A DNA stretch of 64,000 nt. It comes from Bacteroidota bacterium. Its GTDB lineage: Bacteria; Bacteroidota; Bacteroidia; Chitinophagales; LD1. The stretch lies in the NCBI GenBank assembly GCA_016722375.1, contig JADKJG010000001.1:372001-436000 (forward strand), given 5' to 3'. Position 1 is the stretch's first letter, and each line of letters opens with the position of its first letter. This document shows, one piece after another, positions 34,856 through 48,464 of this stretch. The notes under the pieces are model-generated. The model was not told where the DNA came from. It did no database searches and saw only the letters and a program-made list of their open reading frames with translations. A program made the translations under genes and the position numbers.

Positions 34856-35830
34856 CTAAAAGTATTTCACATATCTCGGTGTTACAAATCTCTTTTTGTT
34901 GTACCAGAAGTCGTAGCCCAGCATCAACTCATGCGTGCCGCTCGTATACTTTCTCAGGCTTGATATTTCTACATCATAAGCATAGCCCACCTGCAACTGA
35001 GGGGTGATCTTTACTTGCATGAACGCTACCGCTGATTGTCCTACATATTTCACATCGCCACCAGTTCTGTATCCTGCTCCGATCCATAGTCTATCCACAA
35101 ACAGTAAGGCCAAGTTGATGTCGAACTGTGGGATGTTCTTTGGTAGTCCTTTCTGCCATTTGACCAGAATCGTCGGACGGAATTTGACAATCGCCGGGTC
35201 TTTGCCAAATACATAACCCGCTGTGAAGTTGTAGTAGTTATAGGTTCTCGCGATTGATTCGTTCGTATAGCTCAGCACCCCCGTCTTGTCTCTTAATCTT
35301 GTCGGCAACAGGTGAGGAACAGAAACTCCTACAAAGTATTTCTTTCCATACCAGTAGATACCAAATCCAAAATTCGGAACAAACAGGTTCTCATTGATCT
35401 GGAAGGCCGGGTCATTGGGGTTGTTGGGCAACTCTGCTTTGCTGTTTTGCTGGTAGAAGTAGCTCAGCGAGGCTTGAAGACCAAAGCACAGTCTGGATTG
35501 TTTGATCCGTAAACGGTAGGCGAATGAAGGGGTTACACTGAAGCTGTTTGAAAAGCCCAACCGGTCATTGGAGATAACCATGCCCATTGCATACTGGTCT
35601 CTTCTGAACGGGGTGTGAACGCTAATGTTCGCCGTCTTCGGCGCTCCATCAAAGCCCGCCCACTGGTGGCGGTATATACCCATCACACTCACCACTTCCT
35701 GGCTTCCTGCATACGCCGGATTGATGAATAGTCCGTTGAACATATACATGCTGTATGCTGCATCCTGCTGCGCCTGTATGCCCGTCAGCATGCCCACACT
35801 TGCCAGTATTGTTATCAGTATCTTTTTCAT
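34856..35830 (-). CDS. PorP/SprF family type IX secretion outer-membrane protein
   Basis: The 324-residue protein begins with a signal peptide (MKKILITILASVGMLTGIQA) and the family hallmark DAAYSMYMFNGLFINPAYAG. The rest is a beta barrel of alternating strands (ISNDRLGFSNSFSVTPSFAY, LWIGAGYRTGGDVKYVG) ending in ELMLGYDFWYNKKRF. PorP/SprF proteins bind the C-terminal type B signal of specific T9SS cargo and are typically encoded directly downstream of that cargo. Here the giant adhesin with a type B domain lies immediately upstream and a PorE-like gene downstream, so this protein is probably the dedicated attachment factor for the adhesin. Confidence 0.93.
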   Translation of the reverse strand: MKKILITILASVGMLTGIQAQQDAAYSMYMFNGLFINPAYAGSQEVVSVMGIYRHQWAGFDGAPKTANISVHTPFRRDQYAMGMVISNDRLGFSNSFSVTPSFAYRLRIKQSRLCFGLQASLSYFYQQNSKAELPNNPNDPAFQINENLFVPNFGFGIYWYGKKYFVGVSVPHLLPTRLRDKTGVLSYTNESIARTYNYYNFTAGYVFGKDPAIVKFRPTILVKWQKGLPKNIPQFDINLALLFVDRLWIGAGYRTGGDVKYVGQSAVAFMQVKITPQLQVGYAYDVEISSLRKYTSGTHELMLGYDFWYNKKRFVTPRYVKYF

Positions 35831-35862
35831 AGTCTTTGGTTTTTTCTGGTTTTCTTTTGTGA

Positions 35863-35893
35863 AAGCATCGCGCCGTTACCGGTGCGATGCTTT
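35863..35893. terminator. Hairpin between adhesin and porP/sprF
   Basis: aaagcatcgc faces gcgatgctt around a short loop. The T run is on the plus-strand side, so on the minus strand it is more likely an attenuator or RNA-processing hairpin that lowers porP/sprF read-through after the giant gene. Confidence 0.5.
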
Positions 35894-35901
35894 TCCGTCT
35901 T

Positions 35902-38900
35902 TTATCTGTGTATTACTACGTATTTGGATTCGCGCTTGCCTGTACCGTCGTTGTATGAATAGATGATATAGTAAGTACCATCCGGCAACGCAACTCCTTG
36001 CATGTTGTGACCATCCCAATCGTTTTGGTAAGGCCCTTGACTGTTCCATACTTCAATACCCCATCGGTTGAATACACGAAGTTCTGCCTTCGGATAATCA
36101 TCGTTGCACGGTATCTGGAATATCGGATTGTATTCATCCCCGTTAGGAGAGAACGCATTCGGAATGAAGCACGGCCCAAGTACAGTGATACAAATATCCG
36201 CGGTATCACAATAGAGGTAGGTACCCGTCACTGCACAAACCATGTAGGTGAAGTGTTCATCGCCCTTGTATTCATTATTCGGAGTGTAGGTTACTGTATG
36301 ATCTTCATTAACCACTGCCACACCATGTTCAGGATCGCTGACTATGGTTATCACGGTATCTCCAGCTAAAGGTATTATATCGTTAGCCAGCGGATTTACA
36401 GTCACCGGCTTATTTGCACTGGTGGTATCAATATCACAAGGTTCAGGTACCGCTAGGATGATTGTATCCAGAACAGTCATGATTACCACTGAGGTATCGC
36501 AGCCAAACTCATTACAAACAACGATGCAGAACGTATCATCACCTTTGAATTGCTCATCCGGAGTGTAAGTAAAGCAGGCCGAATCTATAATCTCTGCGGT
36601 TCCGTTTCGTGGATCACATATTGATTGTATCTTCCAAAGAGGTAATGAGAATACGAAATCTCCGATACAAACCGTGTCAATGGTGTTCACGAAGGTAGTA
36701 TCATAAATTGTATCCAATACCGGAGGAGGACAATCCCGGATATTAATTACGATGTAAGAAGTATCACACATACGAGGTGCGCCATCATCACACATGTAAT
36801 ACTGGAACCGGACGGTTCCTACTTTACCGTTAGGCAAGAATTTAATTTCATCTGTACCGATGAATGTAATGGCACCCAACGTACCCGATATAAAGATCGT
36901 TACGTTCGTAATAATAAGCTTATTGCCATTTGAAACGGTATCATTACGAAGTACAGATAATGTTACTTCTTCATCACGACATATCAGAACGGTATCAGGT
37001 CTGGCATCAATGTATCTGCAAAGCGCGACGACTATCTTGCCGGTATCACACAATTGCGGACTTCCATTGTCGCATATTGCATAGCAGAACGTGTCTGGAT
37101 GAAGGGTGGTAAGACCAGTACCAGCGACATAAGAAATAGTTCCGTTTTCATTAATAGTTGCTGTTCCAAATTTAGGCATACATGGAATAGCGGTTACCCG
37201 AATTGAATCTCCAACATCCACATCAGCATCATTGCTTAATACATTCATCACCAATGTATCTGAACATATCATAAACACATCGTCTCCAGCCACCGGCGGA
37301 TCGTTAATCGGACATACATCAATGTATATGTTCGCAGTGTCACATGCGTTGTTACAGTTCTTGGTACAGACTCGGTATGTGACTGTATCTTTACCATTGA
37401 AATTGGTATTTGGTCGGTAGTTAACCGTATTCCCGGAAACCGTAGCAGCACCGTGTCCTTGACGGACAATTACAATGGTCGCAATGGAACTTTCAAAGTT
37501 CGAATCATTTGCCAACACGTTCACAGAAACAGGAATCTCTTCACAAGTACTAACCGTGTCATCATTCGCCTCTGGTGCTTGCGTAACGTGAATACAAATG
37601 GTATCCCGGGTGATACATAGGTTACTGCTAACCACTCTTGCTGAAACACAGAAGTCTACTCCAGCCGGATTGACTATAAGCGGATTGACACCAGTACCTA
37701 ATAAATTGCCACCACTATTATACCAGAATACATTTGTCACATCTACTCCATAATTAGCAGTGATGCTAATTGGAGTACCTCCACAGACTGAATCCTGAGA
37801 AGCAGCTAAACTGAGTGAAGGAGCTGGTTTAATTTCAACATTAATCGTTGCTGAATTGAAGCAATGCGTCAATGTATCAGTATAAGTATAGGTAATTACA
37901 TTCTGACCAACATTAGCACTTGCCGGAGTGAATGTTCCGGTAGAACTCATCCCCGGTCCACTAAATGCACCACCGGATGGCGTTCCAATAAAAGTTTGAT
38001 CTACATCATACCTGCAATAGCCGGGCAAGTTTCCTGTAATAGAAACACTTGGAGGAGCATTAACTGCAATGCACACAGTAGTGTCACCGATACAACCTGT
38101 AATGGGTTGCGTGTAGGTATATTTTATACACCAATTGCCAATACCAGTGATAGCAGGATTAAACGCTCCATTAAAAATTCCAGAACCTGTAAATACCCCA
38201 CCAGCCGGAGAACCAACTAAGAAAATTGGTGGTTGATTCAGACAATACGTTGTTGGGAATCCAACTACAGAAATAGAAGGAAGAGCATTTATGTCTATGC
38301 AAATAGTATCACGGGTAAGACATTGGTTCGGAGAATTGATAGCGGTAGCAACCACACAATATTGAGTTCCGGTTGGGGTCACTGTAATCGGTCCCGTTCC
38401 ACCACCAATACTACTTCCATCTAATCGAGTCCAAATGATATTAGAAACATCCAAACTATACGATGGTGTAATGACCACTGCACTACCTGAGCATACAGAT
38501 TGCTTTGATGCCGTCAAATCAAGAGTTGGTGCACTTTTGACGTTGATGACGACATTCGTGGTATTAGAGCAAAGTGTTAGTGAATCCGTATAAGTATATG
38601 TAATTGTATCTTGTCCAACACCGGCACTTGCAGGAGTAAAGGTACCTGAAGCGTTGATTCCACGACCAGAGAATACTCCACCTGCGGGACTGCCAGTTAA
38701 TGTTACGGCTGGTTCATACAGACAATAGTTTGGTGCATTGCCCGCAATACTTACTACAGGAAGAGGACTGACCGTTATACAGATAGTAGTATCGTCAGAA
38801 CAATTCGTCAGCGGATTAGTGTAGGTATATTTAATACACCAGTTACCTACACCTGCGGCTGATGGTCTAAAGGTGTTACCAAACAATCCGGGGATAGTAG

Positions 38901-41900
38901 TAAAAGTTCCTCCCGAAGGAATACCAGAAATAACCACATCACCAGCAGAAATACAATATTGAGAATTGAGCCCAGAAATACTTGCCACAGGAGGATCATT
39001 TACAATTACCCTAACTGTATCTATGGCTTGGCATCCCTTCGAATCTGTACCAATTAAACGATAGGTAGAACTAGTTGTGGGACAAGCTTGAGGGTGCGGA
39101 GCTGTAGGATTACTTACGTCTCCTAACCATTGTAGTGTGTATGGACCTACCCCTCCAGAGACAGGAATCGAACCTCCTAATGTTACACAACCTAAATTGT
39201 TTGAACAAAGCGAAGGCAAATTAAACCCTGCATCAACATTGACCGTATTTGGAAGGACAGTTACAACAGCACAATCCGGATCTGATTTACAACCAAAGCT
39301 ATCCGTAACAATTACGCAGAAGTTAGTCTGGAATCCCAAGTTTTTAACCACAGGATTTGCACAGCTATTACAACTGAGGGATATATCAAATGGAGGATCC
39401 CAAGCGTAGGTATATGGGCCAACAGTTCCTGAGGCTGTAGGTGAGCCACCTATTATTGCACTGTCAAAGCTACAAGCAAAAATTGTTGCATCCGGTCCTG
39501 CAAATGCAGAGGGAAGAGCACGAAGAGATATGCTAATATCATCAGTAGATGAACATCCCAATGAATCTTTAACAGTCAGCGTATAGGAAATATTTGATGT
39601 GATATTTTGGGCAACCGGGTGAGCCACATTGGAATTTGGAATCAGGAATAAAGAGGGACTCCATGTATATGAATAAGCTCCGGTACCACCGGTGGCAACA
39701 GAATTTCCCCCGAGCATTACCGAGGTGCGGTTACAGGTCAGGGTATCTTTGCCAGCGTCAACAATTATCAGCGGACTTACAAATAGGTCCATAGAATCGG
39801 AGATGTTGCAACCCAAAGCATCGGTAACAGTCAAATAATACCGTGTAGTAGTTAACGGAGAGGCACATGGGTTGGCGATAAATGGATTATTTAACCCAGG
39901 AACCGGAGCCCATTGGTAAGCATAAGGAAGTTGCCCGCCTTGCGCTGAAGGCGTTCCCCCAATATTTATACATGTGCTACTATTGACGCAATATGTTTTG
40001 TCCAAACCAGCATCAACTGTAAGATTAGATGGATTAACAGTGACTTTAGCTTCATCAATAGCAATGCACCCGGTCGCATTGTCGGTAACCGTTACACTAA
40101 AACTAGTGGTCACCGTCAATCCTGTAACTATCGGATTGGGAATAGTTGAACCATTTAGATTAGCTGATGGAGACCATTGATATGAATAATTACCAGAACC
40201 ACCAGAGCCTGTTGGAGAAGATCCTAGGATGACAAACGAACCAGGACAGCTAATCATAGATTGATCAGAACCGGCGTTAGCGATTATTGACTGACTGACG
40301 TTTATTGTCTGGCAAGCTGAAGCCGAGCATCCTGCGACATCTGTAATAGTCACGCAATAAGTGCTGGTAACAAGCGGATTCGCTATCGGATTTGAAGTGG
40401 TATTATTATTCAGTCCACTACCGGGAGACCAGCTATATGTAAATGCTGGCGTTCCACCTCCTGCGGTAGGATTACCACCGAGACGAGCATTTCCTCCTTG
40501 GCAAATTGAAGTGTCAAGACCGACAGATGCAGTTATCGAAGGGTTGGCAGCAACGGTCATAGAATCTATGGCTTCACAACCATTTGCATCTTGAACCAGA
40601 ACAGTATATACCGTCGTCATCGCTGGATTGGCCAAAGGGTTCGCAATAAAAGTTGAATTAAGAATGCCAGCCGAAGGGGACCAATCAATTGAATATGGAG
40701 ATTGTCCTCCAGACACTGTAGGACTACCACCAATAATCACCGGAGAGTTTTGACCTATGCAAACACTTTTATCCAAACCTGCGTCTGCTGTTAAAGTAGA
40801 GGGTAAAACCTGCACCAATACATCATTTTGAGCCGTACATCCGTTTTTATCGGTTACTACAACCGTATAAGTCTGCGACGAACTTAAATTGCATACAAAT
40901 GGATTGGAAGATGAATTGTTACCCAAACCAGTTTGAGGCGACCAAGAATATGTGTATGGACTTGATCCTCCAGATGCTGCAGGGGATCCACCAATGGTAG
41001 TACAAGCTCTAGGACATGAAACTGTGACTCGGTCTAGACCCGCATCGGCAATTGGGTTTGGGTTTACAATAATAGTTACGATCGCACTATTGCTGCAATT
41101 AAGAGAGTCTAACACAGTCAATGTGTAAGTAACGTTACTTGTAGGACATGCCACAGGATTTGCGACGTTGTTTGCTGATAAGAAATTCGTAGGAGTCCAG
41201 TTGTATGTATAATTGCTACCAGTTCCCCCAGAAGCAGTAGGTACCCCACCGAGCGTTTTACATGTGCCGGAACATAAAGTATCTGTAGCACCCGCATTTA
41301 CACTAGGACGTGGGTTAATTGTAATACGCACGGAATCTGTGGCTATACAACCACTTGCGTCCGTTACTACAACTTGATAAGTAGTTGTACTATTAGGACT
41401 GGCAATAGGATTAGCAGCGGTGGCATTGGTCAAGCCAACTGTCGGAGTCCAAGCATAGATATATCCAGGACTTCCTCCTATAACGGTCGGATTACCCCCT
41501 AAAGCTACCGAAACGGAAGATCCCGCACAGAACGATACACTGTTACCTGCATAAGCCGTCATGTTACTGTTCGCAACATTTACTATTACCTGATCAAAAT
41601 TAGAACATCCAAACTGGTCAGTAACTTGCAATGTATATGTTGCAGAAGAACCCAGATTTTTAACATAAGGGTTACATGATGTAGCGCTGCTCAGTCCTCC
41701 CGACGGAGACCAAGAGCATATTAATCCACCACTACCACCGCTTCCAGAAGGAGAACCGCCTATTTGTACACTATCTCCAGAGCAAGCTACTAGCGTTTTG
41801 TCTACACCAGCATTGGCAACAGGATTTGGACGAACAGTTAAAAGTACATTATCTGTAGCAGAGCATCCATTCAAATTAATTACAACCAAAGTATAGTTTG

Positions 41901-44900
41901 TTGTAATCGTTGGATTTGCAACTGGATTCGACGCACTTGTACTACTTAATCCAGCAGCAGGAGACCATGTGTAGCTATACCCTGGTATTCCGCTACCGGT
42001 TCCCAAGATTACCTGAGAGCCATTACATATAGCAGTATCCAAACCTGCATCAACAACGGGCAGAGGATTTACTGTAACCATTACAGAATCTACAGCCGAA
42101 CAACCCTTACTATCTGTTACCGTCACAAAGTATTTGGTAGTACTAACCGGATGGGCAATTGGGTTTGCCGGATTTGTCAAATCCAAAGTACCACTAGGCG
42201 ACCATGAGTACGAATACGTTGGAGAACCGCCCACAGCAGTTGGAATACCTCCCAGAGTAAATCCTGCAATACTTCCTGAACAAATAGCGCCATCCTGGCC
42301 CGCCTCAGCAGATAGATTGCTGGTGGTCACGGTAGCCAACATTACATCTGTTGATTGACATCCTTTAGAATCTGTAACTGTTAATGAATAAAATCCGGAG
42401 CTATTTAATCCCTTCAAATATGGATTACATGCACTTGCACTACTTAAACCGGCTCCAGGACTCCAAGCACAAATTAAAGCACCAGTACCACCAGAACTCG
42501 CAGGTGTGCCACCAATCTGTATACTATCTCCAGGACAGCTTAAAATTGATTTATCAGGTCCGGCATTTGCCAACGGATTTTGATTTACAGTTAATAGTAA
42601 ATTATCGCTAGAATGACAGCCATTGGCATCCGTAACGGTCAAAGAGTAAACGGTAGAATTAACCGGACAAGCAGTCGGGTTCGCAATGTTTATTGCATTT
42701 AGCCCAAGAGAAGGCGACCAAGTATATTGATAAGCCGGTGAGCCTCCAGAAGCCGCGGGAGTTCCTCCAATAACGGAACAAAAACCAGCACAAATTTCGT
42801 TGTCCACACCAGCATCAGCTAGCGGTCGAGGGTTAATTGTAACTTTAACTGAATCAAATGCACTACAACCACTTGCATCCGTAACAACGACAACATAAGT
42901 AGTTGTATTCAGTGGGCTTGCCGATGGATTAGCAACTGATGAGTTGCTTAGTCCCAATGTAGGGGTCCATGAATAAGTATAAGATGGCGTCCCTCCTACC
43001 ACCGTAGGATTCGCTCCTAAGCTGATTGACCCTAGCGAACCTTCACACAAGAATCCATCATTACCAGCATAGGCGGTCATGTTACTATTGACAAGTCTTA
43101 CCAGTACCTGATCAGACCCAATACATCCAAATTGGTCTGTAACAACCAAAGTGTAAGTGATTGGAGCAATTAGATTTTTGACATAAGGATTACAGGATGA
43201 GGAACTGCTTAGTCCGTTATTAGGAGACCACGCGCACACTAACCCTCCACCTCCGCCATTTCCAGAAGGAGAGCCACCAATTTGGACACTATCCGATGGG
43301 CAAGCAATTAGAGATTTATCAACTCCCGCATCAGCAGTCGGATTGGCCCGAACCGTAACAAGAACATTATCCGCAGCCGTACATCCGGTAGGATATGTAA
43401 CCGTTAATGAATAATTCGTTGTTGTAGACGGCCCTGCAGTAGGATTAGATATACTGGTACTGTTTAGACCAATACCAGGAGACCATGCATAAGTATTACC
43501 GGGTATTCCTGTGCCAGTCCCTAATGTTGTCTGAGAACCAGCACATATCGCGGTATCCATGCCAGCGTTAGCAAGCGGTACTGGATTAATCGTAACTGTA
43601 ACAGAGTCAACTGAACTACAGCCTTTACTATCAGTAATTGTAACGTAGTACTTTGTTGTCGAAAGCGGCAGCGCAATTGGATTGGCTGGATTGGTTAAAT
43701 CCAGTGTTCCACCATTCGGAGACCAGGAATAAGAATACGGAACAAAACCACCGGTGGCAGTTGGGGATCCTCCCAACGTAACACCTACTGTTCTATCTGC
43801 GCAAATTGCACTGTTCTGTCCGGCTTCGGCTGCTAACGTATTTGGTGTAATGCTTACCAAAACTAAGTCAGTTGCAGTACAACCTTTCGAATCTATTACA
43901 TTAAGTGTATACAGTATAGGTGAAAAAATTCCATTTATGGATGGATTGCATAATGCTGGATCACTCAGGCCATTTATCGGGCTCCATACGCAAGTCAAGG
44001 TCCCGGTTCCTCCAGAACTGGCAGGTGTTCCGCCTATCTGGATACTATCACCCGGGCAAATAGAAATTGATTTATCCGGTCCTGCATCCGCTATCGGATT
44101 AGGACTAGGGGTAACGGTAATGTCATCAGAGTGCGCACAACCTTTGCTATCGGTCACCACCAACTGATAGGTAGTCACCACCGTAGGAGATGCCCCTGGA
44201 TTGGATACACTCGACGAGCTTAGGCCAAGGCTTGGATCCCAACTGTAGGTGTATGGAACTGTGCCAGACGAAGCACTTGGGCTGCCGCCAATTATCACGG
44301 TCTTGCCGCTACATACATTCGTATCTACACCCGCATTCGCCACCGGCTTCGGATTAATCGTCACAAATACTGCATCCGTAGCCGTACAGCCCTTGCTGTC
44401 TGTTACCGTAACTGTGTAGTTCTCACTGCTCTGATTACATGCTACCGGATTTGATGTGCTGTTGCTGCTTAATGAACCTCCTGTCCAGCTATATGTGTAT
44501 GGTGGAATTCCGCCAACTACTGTCGGGAAGGATCCCAACTGAACGCAGTTGCCAGAACATACTTCTTTGTCTTCGCCCGCATCTACCGATAAGGTAGTGG
44601 TGACCACATTCACCGTTACAAAATCAACCGATGAACATCCGCTTGCATCTGTAACTGTCAATCCATAAACCGTCGTTGTTGCTAAGCCTTTAACTGTCGG
44701 GTTAGCTATATTGGTAGCGCTCAATGCCGTACCAGGTGACCAACTGTATGAGTAGGCACCCGTTCCGCCTGTCGCCGCCGGATTGTCACCAATCGTAATG
44801 CTGTCCCCAGAACATAAGCTCAACGATTTGTCTGCGCCTGCTTGTGCCACCGGGTTAGGACGAACCGCAACTAAAATGTCATCTGTTGCTGTGCAACCTA

Positions 44901-47900
44901 AACCATCTGTTATCGTCAGCGTATAGCTCGTCGAGTTGGAAGGGGTTGCCGTAGGTCGTTCAATAAATGCATTGCTTAATCCAATGCTCGGTGACCAAGT
45001 ATAGCTATAAGCTCCTGTACCTCCCGTTGCTACATTCGTTCCTCCCAGTGCTATTCCCTGTCCCGCACAAACTGAGGTATCTGCTCCGGCATCTGCTACC
45101 GGTGACGGGAATACGTAAAGGGTTACGGAATCAATCGTCTGACATCCTTTCGCATCGGTAACCGTCAGATGGTAGGTCGTTGTTTGTGATGGATATGCTA
45201 AAGGATTCGCCGGATCGGAAATATCCAGAGTGCTGTCCGGTGACCAAGTGTATGAATATGGTAAGAATCCACCCATTGCTGTTGGAATACCACCCAATCT
45301 TACACTCGCTCCTGCAAAACGACATATCGTATCGGTTACTCCTGCTTCAGCAGTCAGGGAACTTGGCACAACCAGTAGGTTCACCGCATCTGTCGCAGTG
45401 CATAAGTTGATATCCGTCACTTTTACCGTATAGGTAGCAGATGCCAATAAAGCACAGGCTTCCGGATTGGATATATCGGTTGCACTCAAATTGGTCGAGG
45501 GATTCCATGAGTAAGTGTATGGACCCACACCGCCTGTTGCCGTCGGAGAGCCACCGAGGATCACACAGCTTGCGCTACATGCGTTGACCTGTGCATCTGT
45601 TCCTGCATTTACTACTGGGTTCGGACGGACAATAACGGTCACATTCGAATTACTCGTGCAACCATTAAAATCTGTTACTAATAATATGTAAGTAGAGGTT
45701 CCCGCAGGGCTTACTAAAGGATTAGCGACCGGCAAGGTACCACCCACACTCCATGAGTAGGTATAAGGTCCGGTGCCACCACTTGCGGAAGGACTGCCTC
45801 CAATGTTTACATTCTGTCCCGCACAGATAGCGGTATCTACTCCTGCGCTTGCCTGTGGGTTGGCGTGAACAGTTATCGTAGCCGAAGCGCTGGCTATACA
45901 GCCAGAGGCATCGGTCACTGTCACCGTATATATATAAGACCCAACTGTATTTGGGTTTACGGTTACTATTTGTGTATTGGTCGCTGTCATGTTTGATCCG
46001 CTCCAGCTATAGCCGGAGGCCGTTGATCCTCCTGATATGTTGGCAGTCAGGTTGACACTACTGCCGCTGTTCGCACACCAAGAAGTATTGCCGCTAGCAC
46101 TTATGCTTGCCAAAGGCGGACTATTGGTCACTGTCACTAACACCGCATCACTGGCAGAACATAAATTTCCATCAGTAACTACTACTGTATAGGTTTCTGT
46201 AGCCGTGATCCCCTGTACAATTGGATTGGATATGCTTGTAGAGGATATTCCTCCCGTTGGAGACCATACATAAATATAGGATCCACCACTTCCAACAGAT
46301 GCTGTCGGACTGCCGCCTATCTGGATTCCTCCAGGACTACAGAAAGGTAGTGTTACATCAGTACCTGCATTTGCTATCGGGTTATTGTTTACGTTGACGG
46401 TCGTACTAGCTGTAGCTGTACAGCCATTTGAGTCGGTCACTAATACTGCATAAGCAGTCATAGCCGTTGGACTGACCATCGGATTAGCTACCGGTGACGC
46501 TCCGTTGTTCCATGAATAAGTATAAGGAGACGTACCGCCACTTGCCGTCGGCGAACCGCCCAGAACAGTACTCTGTCCAGAGCAAATTGCCGTATCTATA
46601 TGTGCATTTGCAAGTGGAGTATTATGTACCTGAATCGTTTGAGTGGCTGAAGCCGTACAATTAGACGCATCGGTAATAGTTACTGAATAGTTATAAGAAC
46701 CCGCAGTTCCAGGATTCACCGTTGCTACTTGTGCGTTCGTCGGTGTAATGCTCGAACCGCTCCAGTTATATCCAAAAGGCCCATTGCCTCCTGATACGCT
46801 TGCTGTTAGATTGACACTGCTACTGCTGTTCGCACACCAAGAAGTATTGCCACTGGCACTGATACTTGCCAACGGTGGACTGTTGGATAATGTTACTGAT
46901 ACCACATCACTGGCAGAACATGAATTTCCGTCAATCACTAATACCGTATAGGTGTCTGAAGCTGTTAGTCCCTGTACCACAGGATTGGATATACTGGTGG
47001 ATGACAAGCCACCCGATGGAGACCATGTATAGGTATAGGATCCGCCACTTCCTCCGGAAGCCGTTGGGCTGCCTCCTAACTGAATTCCTGTAGGACTACA
47101 AGCCGGAAGTACCACATCCAAACCGGCATTGACCACTGGTTTTGAATTTACATTAACTGAAGTGCTGGCAGTGGATGTACATCCATTTGAGTCAGTCACT
47201 AACACTACATAAGCAGTTGTTCCCGAAGGATTTACTACCGGATTAGCTATCGGTGAGGCCCCATTGTTCCAAGAATAAGTGAATGGAGAGCTGCCGCCAG
47301 ATGCCGTCGGTGAACCGCCTAGGGTTACACTCTCTCCCGAACATATCGTATGAGTCGGATTGCCCGCATCTGCTACAACTTCGGGGAATACACGTACAGA
47401 AATTGAACTACCTGCTTGGCAGCCTGTCGCGTCGGTAATAAGTACAGAATATATATAAGCCCCTTCACTGTTGGGACTAGCTACCGTAATAATTCCAGTA
47501 TCCTTGCTTAAAGATTGTCCTATCCAACTTAGGCTATAAGGTGTGGTTCCGCCTGAAGGAATAGCTGCAAATCCAACTGCACCTCTTACTCCTTCACACC
47601 AATAAGTAGGGTTATTCGGGGCTATAGATACTTGAAGTGAAGAACCCGTTACATCTACAAATACAATATCGGAAGCACTACAACCATTTGCATCGGTAAC
47701 CGTTACCGTATAATTGGTCGGAGAGCCTATTCCGGCTACTGATGGATTAGCCGTCGTATCAGATGTTAATCCTGAAGGAGGTGACCATGCATAGCTGTAA
47801 GGGGAAGTTCCGCCCGTTGCCGTCGGAGATCCACCTAACACCGCTCCGGACACACTACACGAAGGAATCGTTTTGTCCGTCCCTGCATTCGCTGTCACAC

Positions 47901-48464
47901 CCGTGTTCACCGTTACACTCGTAGTAGCAGTTCCCGAGCATCCAAACGCATCGGTAATGGTCACATTATATGTTCCCGCTTTTGATAAGTCAGCACTCGT
48001 AATATCCGGATTCTGTAAGCCACTCGCGAATGATGGACCTGATAAGGTAAATGTATAGGTCGGTGTACCACCTCCGGGGCTAGAGTTCAAATTGATTGTT
48101 CCTCCGGCGCAGACCGGAGAGTTACTACCCGCTGTTACACTCAATGCCGGTTGTACCGTAATAAAGTTGGTAGAAGCGCTGGCCGTACATCCATTGTTAT
48201 CTGTCAATTCTACCTGATATATACCACTCATCAAGGTAGTGGCATTAGAAATACTTGGATTCTGAGTTAAGTTAGAAAAAGATTGAGGGCCTGACCACAC
48301 ATAAGTATAGCCCGGCGTACCTCCCGATGGAGTCGAGGTCAGCAGGATGGTAGTTCCGGCACAATACGAAGCACTCGAACTTCCTGCCGTAACCGATGGC
48401 AGTGGATTGACCACTACATTCACCGATAAAGAAGCAGCCGAAGTACATCCTGCCGGACTGCTCT
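35902..48464 (-). CDS. Giant T9SS type B adhesin, C-terminal part (SprB-like repeats, cadherin-like domains, gliding-type CTD)
   Basis: Continues the same gene as 48465-53808 after a frameshift at ~48465; the isolated frame is listed from 48423 but coding similarity extends to the shift. Nearly 4,190 residues. First comes a long array of ~84-residue SprB/Ig-like repeats (DAGxDxxICxGxxxxLGGSP, YSWSP, NPxAxP, YxVTVTDxxGCxxxD) down to about 38990. A few other Ig-like units (SGLNSQYCISAGDVVISGIP, AGVGNWCIKYTYTNPLTNC type) follow. Then come cadherin/VCBS-like domains (VNVLANDSNFES, MNVLSNDADVDVGDS, NPLANDIIPLAGDT). The last ~90 residues are the gliding-motility-associated type B sorting domain (CFIPNAFSPNGDEYNPIFQ ... 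ELRVFNRWGIEVWNSQG ... LPDGTYYIIYSY). It resembles SprB-type adhesins in layout. PorP/SprF and PorE-like genes follow. Confidence 0.85.
38990..48380 (-). repeat. Coding array of SprB-like ~84-residue repeats with ~507-residue super-repeat
   Basis: About 35 repeats of 80-90 codons each. Within it a higher-order unit of six repeats recurs: corresponding DNA motifs (caattgggtttgccgg at 42156, caattggattggctgg at 43674, and a related match near 45198) are 1,518 and ~1,524 bases apart, i.e. 506-508 codons. Protein blocks such as AEAGQxxAIC ... TLDLTNPANPI, DAGxDTAICxGSQ ... and CxPYVKNL recur in the same order. The boundaries given are approximate. Confidence 0.75.
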
